Source: G963556115 sp963675945 (GTDB lineage Bacteria > Planctomycetota > SZUA-567). Taken from it: a stretch of DNA of 64,000 bases. Below the pieces are notes generated by a model, which did no database searches, was not told where the DNA came from, and saw only the letters and a program-made list of their open reading frames with translations. A program made the translations under genes and the position numbers. The stretch's first letter is position 1, and every line of letters starts with the position of its first letter. The stretch spans positions 1,054,001-1,118,000 of the forward strand of contig OY780932.1 of the NCBI GenBank assembly GCA_963675945.1, read 5' to 3'. Below, in pieces: positions 54,137-62,605 of the stretch.

Positions 54137-55075
54137 ATGAAACGTTTACTGATGATTTGTTTGTTGCTAACGCTATGTGCTAGTTCAGCATTTGCCGGTC
54201 CCAAGCGGGTGGCATATATTGCACGCGCGCAAGGCGATTCTTTTGCCGCTTGGCTGGCCAATGCAATCAAGGAAGAGGCTGGAAAATATCCTGATATTGA
54301 GGTAACTCTCTTTGATGGTCAGGCAGATGACTATACCGAGAATTCATTGATCGAAAATGCCATAACCAATGGTTTTGATGCTATTGTCATTCAGCCGAAT
54401 AATGGTGAATCGCAGAGACCTTATGCGGAATCAGTGGTCAAGGAAGGTATTATCTGTCTGACTACCAATGCGCGAATTGATGGTATCGACGGTGCTTCAT
54501 CTGTGGATGCTGATCCTTATGAACAGGCTGCAGTAAATGCTCGCGCCGCAGTCAAACAAGTTCCACAGAATGCAAAAGTTGTTGTGTTGAAAGGCCCTCC
54601 AGGAAACTTTCACGCAGATCAGAGAAGACTCAGCTGGCAGAAGGAATTTTTCGATAAGAGACCGGATGTGGAAATTGTTGGAGAACAGATCGCCAACTGG
54701 AATAAGGATGAAGCAATGAGCCTTATGGAAGACTGGGTACAATCCAATGATCAGATTGATGCTATTATCTCAATGAATGACAATATGTGTGCAGGTGCGA
54801 TTGAAGTTATTAAGAATAATCCAAAATTCAAAGAAACTCTGGCATATGGTGTTGACGGTACAGCCGAGGCATGCTTGCTGATCAAGGATGGTTATATGAC
54901 TTCTACCTGTCTACAGAGTGCTTATGATCTTGCAGGGCTTATTCTCTCGACTCTTGATAAACTGTTCAAAGGGGAAGAGAAGGTTATCAATGTTGATATC
55001 GGTAACCCACTGGTAACTAAAGATAATGTAGATCAATATATCCAGATGCATAAGAAGGCTGGAGCATTACAGTAA
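54137..55075 (+). CDS. Sugar ABC transporter substrate-binding protein (RbsB-like)
   Basis: Exported periplasmic binding protein of the type I sugar-binding family (ribose, xylose, allose, polyols). Residues 1-20 form a signal peptide (MKRLLMICLLLTLCASSAFA, cleavage expected after Ala). The mature part shows KRVAYIARAQGDSFAAWLANAI, then FDAIVIQPNN, KVVVLKGPPGNF and DAIISMNDNMCAGAIEV, typical of this fold. TTGGAGGAAA precedes ATG 54137. It is 83 bp after the dehydrogenase, with a strong stem-loop between it and the ATPase gene. The ligand cannot be read by eye. Confidence 0.9.
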   Translation: MKRLLMICLLLTLCASSAFAGPKRVAYIARAQGDSFAAWLANAIKEEAGKYPDIEVTLFDGQADDYTENSLIENAITNGFDAIVIQPNNGESQRPYAESVVKEGIICLTTNARIDGIDGASSVDADPYEQAAVNARAAVKQVPQNAKVVVLKGPPGNFHADQRRLSWQKEFFDKRPDVEIVGEQIANWNKDEAMSLMEDWVQSNDQIDAIISMNDNMCAGAIEVIKNNPKFKETLAYGVDGTAEACLLIKDGYMTSTCLQSAYDLAGLILSTLDKLFKGEEKVINVDIGNPLVTKDNVDQYIQMHKKAGALQ

Positions 55076-55092
55076 CAATTAGTTGAGTAGTA

Positions 55093-55130
55093 AAGTCTGA
55101 GCAGATATTTGAAATCTGCTCAGACTTTTC
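55093..55130 (+). terminator. Strong stem-loop after the binding-protein gene
   Basis: 14-bp perfect stem AAGTCTGAGCAGAT (55093-55106) with 55114-55127 and a seven-base loop, followed by TTC. It lies inside the operon, between the binding protein and the ATPase genes. Confidence 0.7.
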
Positions 55131-55213
55131 TAAGCTAAATTTGGGAATAACATGAATTTCGTGAGGTATATGCAACAATAGCCTGATGTTGGAAAGAAGC
55201 TATTGTTTTTAAT

Positions 55214-56734
55214 ATGAGTGTAAGAATGAATGAAAATATACGGTTGAAAGTAGAGGGTATTGAGAAGTCATTTCCAGGGGTAAAAGCTCTGGATAATATC
55301 AATTTTTCGGTAAAATCTGGGACGGTACATGTTCTGTGTGGAGAGAATGGCGCAGGTAAGTCTACATTGATGAAGATTATCAATGGGATATATACCGCAG
55401 ATAAAGGCAGCGTATATATTAATGGGCAGAAGGTGGAAGTAAAGAATCCACAGCATGCCAGAGAGCTCGGTGTATCGATGATCTTTCAGGAGTTAAATTA
55501 TATTCCTGAGATGAGTATTGAAGAGAATTTATTTGTGGGGAATCTGCCTCGAACTAAATTCGGCACAGTTGATTGGAAAGCTATTAGGACGAAGACTATA
55601 CAGTTACTTGCAGATGAAGGGCTAAGTTATAGCCCGACTACCAGACTCTGTGAGCTTTCAGTATCTGATATACAGATGTTGGAGATAATAAAAGCAATAT
55701 CCTATGATGCAAGCATAATAATAATGGATGAGCCGACTTCGGCAATTACCTATAAAGAGACTGAGAGATTATTTGAAAAGATTGCGCAGCTCAAAGCACG
55801 TGGGACGAGTATTATTTATATCTCACATAAAATGGATGAGATATTTAGAATTGCTGATGAGATAACCGTACTACGTGATGGTACTGTAGTTGAAACGCGA
55901 AATAAAGATGATATCGATATTAATACTGTTATTAAACTGATGGTAGGTAGAGAGCTTTCGGATGAGTTTCCAAAAGAAAATGTCACCCGCGGGGAGAAGG
56001 TGCTTGAAGTTAAAAATCTTACGTCGCTTGGAGTATTTAAAAATGTGAATTTTGATTTGTACCGCGGTGAAATTATCGGCTTTGCGGGGTTGATGGGAGC
56101 TGGAAGAACCGAGGTGATGCGGGCATTATTTGGCCTTGATGAGATTAGTTATGGAGAGGTAAAGATCAATGGTAGGCCTGTTAAAATTAAGAATGTGCGC
56201 GAGGCAATCAAGAATGGTCTGGCTATGCTCTCAGAAGATCGAAGAAGATATGGTATTATTCCGATACGTAGTGTGCGGGAGAATACAACTTTAGCCAATC
56301 TCAAGGAATTCTTTTATGGAGGTAGGCTTAATAGCAAGAAAGAAAACTCGGTTACTCAGAGAATGTGTAAGAATATGGATGTTAAGACACCTTCGTATGA
56401 GACCACAATTCAGGCGCTCAGTGGGGGTAATCAGCAGAAGGTAGTGTTGGCAAAGTGGATGGTCTGTAATCCAGATATTTTGATTCTGGATGAGCCTACT
56501 AGAGGTATTGACGTTGGAGCGAAGTATGAAATTTATAAGCTGATGAACTCATTGGTACAGTCTGGGAAGACGATTATAATGATTTCATCCGAACTTCCTG
56601 AATTAATTGGGATGTGTGACCGGATGTATGTTATGGCCAAGGGTGAGATAACAGGGGAGCTGCAGAGAGAACAATTTTCTCAAGAAGCTATTATGAAATT
56701 TGCGACAGGCTTTGAAAAACAGGAGGCGATATAA
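55214..56734 (+). CDS. Sugar ABC transporter ATPase (RbsA/XylG-like, two ABC domains)
   Basis: A 506-residue tandem ATPase of the CUT2 class (ribose, xylose, galactose family). Domain 1 has GENGAGKST (about 42-50), IIMDEPTSAI in the Walker B position and LSVSD in place of the usual LSGGQ. Domain 2 has the family-typical degenerate P-loop (GLMGAGRTEVM), LSGGNQQK and LILDEPTRGIDV. The start ATG at 55214 or one four codons later are both possible. It precedes the permease gene by 2 bp. The substrate is not determined. Confidence 0.9.
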   Translation: MSVRMNENIRLKVEGIEKSFPGVKALDNINFSVKSGTVHVLCGENGAGKSTLMKIINGIYTADKGSVYINGQKVEVKNPQHARELGVSMIFQELNYIPEMSIEENLFVGNLPRTKFGTVDWKAIRTKTIQLLADEGLSYSPTTRLCELSVSDIQMLEIIKAISYDASIIIMDEPTSAITYKETERLFEKIAQLKARGTSIIYISHKMDEIFRIADEITVLRDGTVVETRNKDDIDINTVIKLMVGRELSDEFPKENVTRGEKVLEVKNLTSLGVFKNVNFDLYRGEIIGFAGLMGAGRTEVMRALFGLDEISYGEVKINGRPVKIKNVREAIKNGLAMLSEDRRRYGIIPIRSVRENTTLANLKEFFYGGRLNSKKENSVTQRMCKNMDVKTPSYETTIQALSGGNQQKVVLAKWMVCNPDILILDEPTRGIDVGAKYEIYKLMNSLVQSGKTIIMISSELPELIGMCDRMYVMAKGEITGELQREQFSQEAIMKFATGFEKQEAI

Positions 56735-56736
56735 TT

Positions 56737-57726
56737 GTGAGTAACTCAGGGAGTGTTTCCGGGATATGGTCGACTATAACTAAGCGTTATAGTATATATC
56801 TGATTCTGGTGGTATTGATAATATTATGTGCGGTGTGGAATATTAATTTTTTGTCACCGCGAAATTTGGCCAATGTCTCCAGGCAGATATCGGTGACAAC
56901 AATTCTGGCGTTCGGTGAGACAATATTAATTATCTGTGGTATGCTGGATTTGTCTTCTGGATCGGTACTTGCGCTTTCAGGCGTATTGTCTGTCTCTGCG
57001 TACAAGAGTACTGAATCCATGGCAGTAGCGATTTTGGTTGCAGTAGCGGTAGCAGTTATTTGTAATATAATTAATGCGATATTGATTACCAAGCTCAAAG
57101 CACCGCCATTTATTGCGACTCTGTCGATGTTGGCGATGGCACGTGGGGCAGCGCTATTTTATACAAACGGGCAGAATATTTATCAGATAGGCGGTTATAA
57201 AGTATTGGGGCAGGGGTCGTTTATGGGAGTACCGATACCGATACTATTTTTGATAGCGATTTTGATAGTAACCTGGTATATTCTCAGTCATACCTGCTTT
57301 GGGCGTTCACTATATGCAATTGGTGGTAATGAAGAGGCGGCTAATGCTTCAGGTATTAATGTAGATTATAATAAGATTATGGCATTTGTAGTGAATGGGG
57401 TTTTTGTAGGGATTGCTGGGGTCTTGTTTATGGCGAGAGTCAATGCAGGTCTACCCAATGGTGCGATCAACTTTGAATTTCAGGCGTTAACTTCTTCAAT
57501 TATCGGCGGAACCAGCTTCTCAGGGGGTATAGGTACAGCCGGTGGAACAGTGGCAGGTGCTTTTATTGTAGGTTTTCTTAATAATATTATGAATCTGGCC
57601 AATATTAATTCATATATTCAGCAGATAATTCGCGGTGCGATTATTGCACTGGCTGTAGTCTATGATATCTGGTCGAAGAATAGGCGTACAAAGAGTGTTA
57701 TAGGTGCTATCAAATCATCAGAATAA
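56737..57726 (+). CDS. Sugar ABC transporter permease (RbsC-like)
   Basis: A 329-residue inner-membrane permease of the CUT2 family with about 9-10 transmembrane segments. Family motifs are LSSGSVLALSGVLSV (about 71-85), KLKAPPFIATLSMLAMARGAALFYT, GRSLYAIGGNEEAANASGI, and FQALTSSIIGGTSFSGGIGTAGGTVAGAF. GTG start at 56737, 2 bp after the ATPase gene, with AGGAGG ten bases upstream. It completes a one-permease importer (binding protein, ATPase, permease) in the LacI-controlled unit. Confidence 0.92.
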   Translation: MSNSGSVSGIWSTITKRYSIYLILVVLIILCAVWNINFLSPRNLANVSRQISVTTILAFGETILIICGMLDLSSGSVLALSGVLSVSAYKSTESMAVAILVAVAVAVICNIINAILITKLKAPPFIATLSMLAMARGAALFYTNGQNIYQIGGYKVLGQGSFMGVPIPILFLIAILIVTWYILSHTCFGRSLYAIGGNEEAANASGINVDYNKIMAFVVNGVFVGIAGVLFMARVNAGLPNGAINFEFQALTSSIIGGTSFSGGIGTAGGTVAGAFIVGFLNNIMNLANINSYIQQIIRGAIIALAVVYDIWSKNRRTKSVIGAIKSSE

Positions 57727-57749
57727 ACCAAACCAAAGCAATAACCAAA

Positions 57750-57794
57750 ATGCAGAAGGGCACGTTATTCAACTGATAACGTGTCCTTCTGCAT
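57750..57794. terminator. Bidirectional terminator between permease and hydrolase genes
   Basis: 19-bp stem ATGCAGAAGGGCACGTTAT (57750-57768) with 57776-57794 (one G-T pair) and a seven-base loop, between two convergent genes. Confidence 0.8.
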
Positions 57795-57809
57795 ATAATA
57801 CTAAGAATT

Positions 57810-58607
57810 TTAAGGGGTTGTGAGGAATTGTCCTACCTCGGTAAGAAAAGCGTGGGGATTATCAACATGAATAGCGTGGGCGGCGTTATGGATTATAACA
57901 GTTTTGGCGTTGGGGATGCCGGCTAGGCTCTGCTGGCAGTAATCGATACTGAAGAGCAGATCTTCAGCGCCGCATAAGATCAAGGTCTCGGCAGATATAT
58001 CTGCAAGTCGCTCTCTGGCATCGAATCTCTTTACTGCTTCAAGTTGTTTACGGAATGCGCTTGCTGTTTGCTGGTAGGGATAGCGGGAGGCGAAGGTGAG
58101 TTTGGCTTCGAGGCTCTTGGTATTATTGAATATCTTGTGGTGAAACAACCAATAGAAGGCTTCACGATACCACTCAAGCTTATCGCCTTCTTCTTCCATA
58201 CTCTGAGCCCAGCTGTCGAAGCGAATATTGTTCTCTGTGGTGTTCTTACTGGCAGAGGCTTCGAGTATCAGTTTGCTAACTCTTTCGGGGTAGGTAATTG
58301 CTAGCTCCAGCGCGATAAATCCACCCATTGAATTACCAAGAATATGAGCTTGTTCAAGATTTAAATGGTTGAGCAGAGCAATTACGTCGGCAGCCATAAG
58401 GGATATACTTGTCTGGGCGTCTTGAGGCTGGGAACGTCCACAGCCGCGATTATCTAGAATTATAGTTTGATGATCTTTACTCAAGGTGTTGAGGCAGCCC
58501 AACCAACTTTGCGAGTCGGTAGCAAGGCCGGAAAGAAGGACAAGCGGTTTCCCTGAGCCCTGGGTTTCGTAGTATAATTCTACTCCATTGTTAATCAGAG
58601 TCGCCAA
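57810..58607 (-). CDS. Alpha/beta hydrolase
   Basis: A 265-residue soluble hydrolase. It has VLLSGLATDSQSW (oxyanion-hole area), LDNRGCGRS, the nucleophile elbow GNSMGG (about 94-99, Ser96), an LILCGAEDLLF block carrying the Asp, and the catalytic His in HNAAHAIHVDNP near 244. No lipobox or signal peptide. The substrate is unknown; the pattern fits the esterase, lactonase and haloperoxidase-like group. It is monocistronic and converges on the ABC permease gene with a shared terminator. The 310 bp upstream hold nothing but the tetR promoter region. Confidence 0.85.
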   Translation of the reverse strand: MATLINNGVELYYETQGSGKPLVLLSGLATDSQSWLGCLNTLSKDHQTIILDNRGCGRSQPQDAQTSISLMAADVIALLNHLNLEQAHILGNSMGGFIALELAITYPERVSKLILEASASKNTTENNIRFDSWAQSMEEEGDKLEWYREAFYWLFHHKIFNNTKSLEAKLTFASRYPYQQTASAFRKQLEAVKRFDARERLADISAETLILCGAEDLLFSIDYCQQSLAGIPNAKTVIIHNAAHAIHVDNPHAFLTEVGQFLTTP

Positions 58608-58850
58608 TATTATCTCCGTAAACCAACCAGGTTTTTATAATCTATGTTGGATTTGATTGAGTGATAAGATTAAAAATTAGGTAAGTGTATAAATATAAAA
58701 ATACTATAGTAATAGTAATGTTTATGTTTAGCAAGGGGTATATGCGGTAAGCTCAGGGAATAATAAGCATTTTCTTGTATTTAAATTGATATTTAAGTAA
58801 TATATTACTCTGGTTAGTAGTGAGATAATCCAAAATAATATAAAATTATT
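58608..58850. other. Spacer upstream of tetR
   Basis: About 240 bp of AT-rich sequence with no gene recognised. The promoter and operator of the TetR gene lie just downstream. Confidence 0.3.
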
Positions 58851-58879
58851 TTGACATAAGTAAAAGATAATGCTATATT
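58851..58879 (+). promoter_or_regulatory. Promoter of tetR
   Basis: TTGACA (58851-58856), 17-bp spacer, TATATT (58874-58879). The -10 lies inside the operator at 58873-58899, which suggests autorepression. Confidence 0.7.
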
Positions 58880-58899
58880 GGAATCATATTCCAATATAG
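58873..58899 (+). promoter_or_regulatory. TetR operator 1
   Basis: Perfect inverted repeat with 12-bp arms CTATATTGGAAT and ATTCCAATATAG, three-base spacer. The core TTGGAAT-N3-ATTCCAA recurs at 59565-59581. Confidence 0.75.
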
Positions 58900-58918
58900 A
58901 TTTATAGTTTGAGGTGAT

Positions 58919-59545
58919 ATGGGAACAAGAGAGAGAAAAGAGCGTGAGTTAGCAGAGCGTAAGCAGCTCATTATTAATAAGAGTAAAGAGTTGTTCTTTG
59001 AGCATGGCTTTAATAATGTTTCAGTAAGCGATATTTGTAAGGCTGTCGAGTATGGTCAGAGTGCAATATATAGTATTTTCGCGAGTAAAGAGGAGATTTA
59101 TGGTTATATCTACCTTGAGGCTATGGTGATTTTAGCAGATCATATCAATGCGATAGATATTGAAAAAATCAATTTGAAACATCCTTTATATGATTTTACT
59201 CTTGAAATATTCGAGTTTTATGAGAAATATAACCCATATTATACAGCGCTGTTTTTTCTGGATTCTAATCATGTGGCATTATCAAAGATACCGCTGTATC
59301 TATTAGAGCAGAAGTATAAAGAAAAAGAACGGGCGATGATTCCAGTACGTGAGGTGATGCATAGAGGTATTGCACAGCATATTATTCAGGATATTGAAGT
59401 GGATAGGGTAATATTTACCTATTTTTCATCTATTCTCGGTATAATAAATACATATTTAGTAGAGAATATTGAGCCTGATAATATAGCTCTTAAAGAAATA
59501 ATAATTGAACATGTTGGAATTTATGAAAGAGGATTGTGGCGGTGA
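58919..59545 (+). CDS. TetR/AcrR-family regulator
   Basis: A 208-residue regulator with an N-terminal helix-turn-helix (FNNVSVSDICKAVEYGQSAIYSIFASKEEIYGYI, about residues 31-64) and a helical ligand-binding domain. It starts at ATG 58919, after GAGGTGAT. It probably represses itself and the two downstream genes through the shared operator. The ligand is unknown. An aldehyde, or the molecule that the aldehyde dehydrogenase removes, would be a reasonable inducer. Confidence 0.9.
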   Translation: MGTRERKERELAERKQLIINKSKELFFEHGFNNVSVSDICKAVEYGQSAIYSIFASKEEIYGYIYLEAMVILADHINAIDIEKINLKHPLYDFTLEIFEFYEKYNPYYTALFFLDSNHVALSKIPLYLLEQKYKEKERAMIPVREVMHRGIAQHIIQDIEVDRVIFTYFSSILGIINTYLVENIEPDNIALKEIIIEHVGIYERGLWR

Positions 59546-59562
59546 ACTATTTTTTTAAGGTT

Positions 59563-59583
59563 ATTTGGAATAGAATTCCAAAT
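59563..59583 (+). promoter_or_regulatory. TetR operator 2
   Basis: Inverted repeat ATTTGGAAT-N3-ATTCCAAAT with 9-bp arms (59563-59571 and 59575-59583). It shares the TTGGAAT/ATTCCAA core and three-base spacer with operator 1. TATAAT at 59590-59595 lies just downstream, so bound repressor would cover the -35 area of this unit. Confidence 0.7.
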
Positions 59584-59615
59584 TAGAATTATAATACGAA
59601 TATAGGAGGTAATAC

Positions 59616-60062
59616 ATGAAATTCATTAAAATTTTGATGATTTGTAGTTATGGAGTGGTAATACTTGGGGGCTTGATTCTTGGAGTAATATATTCAACTA
59701 TTTCTGAGGGGGTATCATATCATCTTGCAGCTTTTGGTATGTCGTGGCAGGAACTTAGCAGTAGTGCGCAATGGATGATACTTAATTTTGAACGTTCGGC
59801 AGCGGCAGGTTTTATTACCGCCGGTATTGCTATGATCTTTCTCTTGGTGGTAGCTATCAGAGATAATAGCTTATGGAGTTATGTTGGTGTATTTATTGTT
59901 GGTATAAGTGAATGGCTCAATATTCTGCTGCGGATAGTCAGTGTTACCGAACATACTCCGGCTAAGCCACCGTTACTCTTGAATGCAGTAGCTGTAGCAT
60001 TAATTGGGTTAGGATTTATTCTATCATTATTGATATATCGTCAGAAGCATAGGGAGAATTAA
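59616..60062 (+). CDS. Small four-helix membrane protein, unknown function
   Basis: A 148-residue protein with four hydrophobic segments (about 5-27, 63-83, 88-108 and 120-142). It has a conserved-looking WMILNFERSAAAGFITAGIAM stretch and short loops. I do not recognise a family. TAGGAGGT before ATG 59616 is a strong ribosome-binding site. It is 3 bp from the aldehyde dehydrogenase gene and under the TetR operator, so it may move or sense the same compound. That is an inference. Confidence 0.75.
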   Translation: MKFIKILMICSYGVVILGGLILGVIYSTISEGVSYHLAAFGMSWQELSSSAQWMILNFERSAAAGFITAGIAMIFLLVVAIRDNSLWSYVGVFIVGISEWLNILLRIVSVTEHTPAKPPLLLNAVAVALIGLGFILSLLIYRQKHREN

Positions 60063-60065
60063 CGC

Positions 60066-61460
60066 ATGGATAATTGTATGACGCATTCGAGTCTGGAGTT
60101 AATTAAAAAGCAGAGAAAATATTATAGTACTGGTGAGACCGAGGATATTAAGTTTAGAATTAAACAACTCAAGCTATTGAAAGCAGCAATTCTGTTACAT
60201 AGAAAAGATATTGTAGAAGCAATAGAACAGGATTTCGGAGTCTCGGGCGAGTATGAGGGGTATGGCAGAATATTATTCATCATAGATGAGATTAAGCATT
60301 TTATCAAAAATTTAAAGGGGTGGTTGAAGCCGGTAAGAGTAAAGACCCCGTTTCTGCTACAGCCGGGGAAAAGCAAATATTTATATGAGCCTTTAGGCGT
60401 GGCATTGATTATCGGTTCATGGAATGCGCCTTTTAACGTAACTTTTTTGCCGCTGATCGCAGCGCTGGGGGCGGGTAATTGTTGTGTACTCAAACCGTCA
60501 GAATTGGCTCCGGCATCGTCTAAGGTTATTGTCAAAATAATAAGCACTGTGTTTGCCCCAGAGTATTGCACTGTTGTTGCAGGAGGTATTGAGCAGGTTA
60601 CAGCGTTACTGGAATGCAAGTTTGATTTGATTTGTTATACAGGCGGGACGCAGGTTGGGGGTATAGTCTATCAGGCTGCAGCAAAACAGTTAACTCCGGT
60701 GATTCTGGAGCTTGGCGGAAAGTCTCCATGTATTGTTGATGAAACAGCGAATATAAAGATTAGCGCTAAAAGGATATGCCAGGCAAAGCATATGATAGCC
60801 GGGCAGGTCTGTACTTCGCCGGATTATCTATTGGTACATAAGAATATTAAGCAGGAATTGATAAGAGAAATGCAGAAGAACTTTGAAGATTTCTATCCGG
60901 AGGGAGCATTGTTGTCAGTGGATTATTCTAAAATCATCAATGAAAAACATTTTGCTCGGTTGTCTAGGATATTAGCTAGAATATCCAAGAACGATATAAT
61001 TTCAGGAGGGGGAACGGATCAAGAAAGGCTGAAGATTGAACCGACGCTTATTGATAATGTAAAATGGGATTCTGAAATCATGCAGGATGAAATATTTGGG
61101 CCGTTAATTCCTATAATTGAGTATTCTGATTTGGATGTGGAGATAACCAATATTAATAAGCGACCCAAGCCGCTTGCACTATATATATACTCAAAAGATC
61201 AGAGTACGATTGAAAGGATAATTGCACATACTACATCTGGAGCGGTTGGGGTTAATATCTCTATACAGCATTATTTGAATAGAAATCTGCCATTTGGGGG
61301 AGTAGGTCAGAGTGGCTTTGGACGTTACCGGGGAGAATCAGGGTTATATTCATTCTCTAATCAGAAATCAATTTATGAAAAGATGACTTGGATGGAGACA
61401 AAGCTATTAGATCCGCCTTATAATAATAAAGCTGATACTATAAAACGCTTTATTAGTTAA
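60066..61460 (+). CDS. Aldehyde dehydrogenase (ALDH3-like)
   Basis: A 464-residue NAD(P)-dependent aldehyde dehydrogenase. Active-site residues are in place: Asn120 (WNAPFN), YTGGTQVG (191-198), Glu215 (LELGGKS), Cys249 (GQVCTSP). The short length and the YTGG motif fit the class 3 fatty- or aromatic-aldehyde group. The C-terminus ends GVGQSGFGRYRG then a short tail. It begins 3 bp after the membrane-protein gene and is coupled to it. It is the enzyme of the TetR unit. Confidence 0.9.
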   Translation: MDNCMTHSSLELIKKQRKYYSTGETEDIKFRIKQLKLLKAAILLHRKDIVEAIEQDFGVSGEYEGYGRILFIIDEIKHFIKNLKGWLKPVRVKTPFLLQPGKSKYLYEPLGVALIIGSWNAPFNVTFLPLIAALGAGNCCVLKPSELAPASSKVIVKIISTVFAPEYCTVVAGGIEQVTALLECKFDLICYTGGTQVGGIVYQAAAKQLTPVILELGGKSPCIVDETANIKISAKRICQAKHMIAGQVCTSPDYLLVHKNIKQELIREMQKNFEDFYPEGALLSVDYSKIINEKHFARLSRILARISKNDIISGGGTDQERLKIEPTLIDNVKWDSEIMQDEIFGPLIPIIEYSDLDVEITNINKRPKPLALYIYSKDQSTIERIIAHTTSGAVGVNISIQHYLNRNLPFGGVGQSGFGRYRGESGLYSFSNQKSIYEKMTWMETKLLDPPYNNKADTIKRFIS

Positions 61461-61951
61461 TAAAAATGCAAGTTTGATAGGATGATTTATGCTCCTCCTA
61501 GGAGTAGTAATAAGCAATGTGTTAATTAAATAGGGTGAGTTAATACGGCATATGAGAAGGAAAAATAAATTTAATTAGCAGGTAATGCTTATAAAGCAGT
61601 AGGAATGAGGTGAAAGCAAGTAAATATATCTACATTGTAATATCTTGATTTATAAGTAGTTATATTATAGTTAGGATAATATTAAAAAAATATTTAGATT
61701 ATGCTTGTATTTGTGGCGGGAATTCGTAGTATTCTATCTCACCTTGAGGGTAAGCGGTTGACCACTTGGGGGCTCGACACTAGATCCTGGGAAGTGATGC
61801 TAAGCTTGAGTTCATCAAATTATTGGTCGTCTGCGCTTTTAAGTATCTTATATTAAGTTTATGGTTGGGTTGAGGTAGTTTGACCGGCTGACTTATTATT
61901 AATGCTTTTTGGCGCTGCTGCTTGGCTCTTTAAAAAAAATAAAAATAGTGA
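61461..61951. other. rRNA leader upstream region with GC-richer block
   Basis: No gene recognised. From about 61710 to 61850 the sequence is clearly GC-richer than its flanks, which resemble a structured RNA or an extra control region. TTGACC occurs at 61758 and again near 61882 but without a good -10. I could not fold the block into a known RNA. Confidence 0.3.
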
Positions 61952-61979
61952 TTGACAAGCGCGGAAGTTTCTGTATATT
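61952..61979 (+). promoter_or_regulatory. rRNA operon promoter P1
   Basis: TTGACA (61952-61957), 16-bp spacer, TATATT (61974-61979). An A-rich stretch upstream (61931-61946) looks like an UP element. About 630 bp before 16S. Confidence 0.7.
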
Positions 61980-62187
61980 TGTTAGTCCGCTCATGAGGGA
62001 GTCTGGTTTTTCCCCTGAGCAAAAGAGGCCTGGTGCCGTGTTTATAACGGTGTGGATAGTGATTCTGAGGCTGGCGAAAAAAATAAATTTTACCTCTTGT
62101 TTTGGTTTTAGTTTTGTGTTAAGATTGAAAAAGAGATTGCGGCATAAGCTGCTGCGAAAAAAGTAAATAAAAAAAATAAAAAAGTGC

Positions 62188-62215
62188 TTGACAATGCGAG
62201 ATTGATTCTTATAAT
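62188..62215 (+). promoter_or_regulatory. rRNA operon promoter P2
   Basis: TTGACA (62188-62193), 16-bp spacer, TATAAT (62210-62215), preceded by an A-rich tract (62161-62183), an UP-element type of layout. It lies about 390 bp before the 16S gene. TGTTTTAACAAAG at 62511-62523 resembles the boxA antitermination element. Confidence 0.75.
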
Positions 62216-62605
62216 TGTTAAAGCAATTTGAGAGTGACGGATGTGAGTCCGGGTTTAGGTTTTGGTGCCTGGTCTGTGTCTGAGAGGCGGCCTTTTTCGA
62301 GGAGATCGAGATTGGCGGTTTTTTTTCTCTCCTTTTTTGAAAGATGTTAATGTTTGGTGTGGTCGTGGTTTGGGTTTTGTTACGAGTCATGCTATACATT
62401 ATATAATAAAATTTAAGTCCTGCTAAGTTTCAGGCGAGTGATCTTTGAAATATAAATGAATAGCCATACGTTCTTGTTAATGCTTGATGAAGCTACTCAA
62501 TTAATTTGAGTGTTTTAACAAAGACATAGAGTAGAGATAACTACTCTCTAAACAATAAATTGCCAGTAACACTGGTCTAGCCGACCGGTGTTGATATAAA
62601 CTTTT

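Noticed and set aside
61758..61786. Third rRNA promoter starting at TTGACC
   Set aside because: The hexamer at the expected -10 position (TAGATC) is a poor match, so it is only mentioned.
61899..62399. 166-codon minus-strand open frame in the rRNA leader
   Set aside because: It covers both rRNA promoters and is dominated by low-complexity Lys/Thr/Phe stretches produced by A-tracts; no ribosome-binding site.
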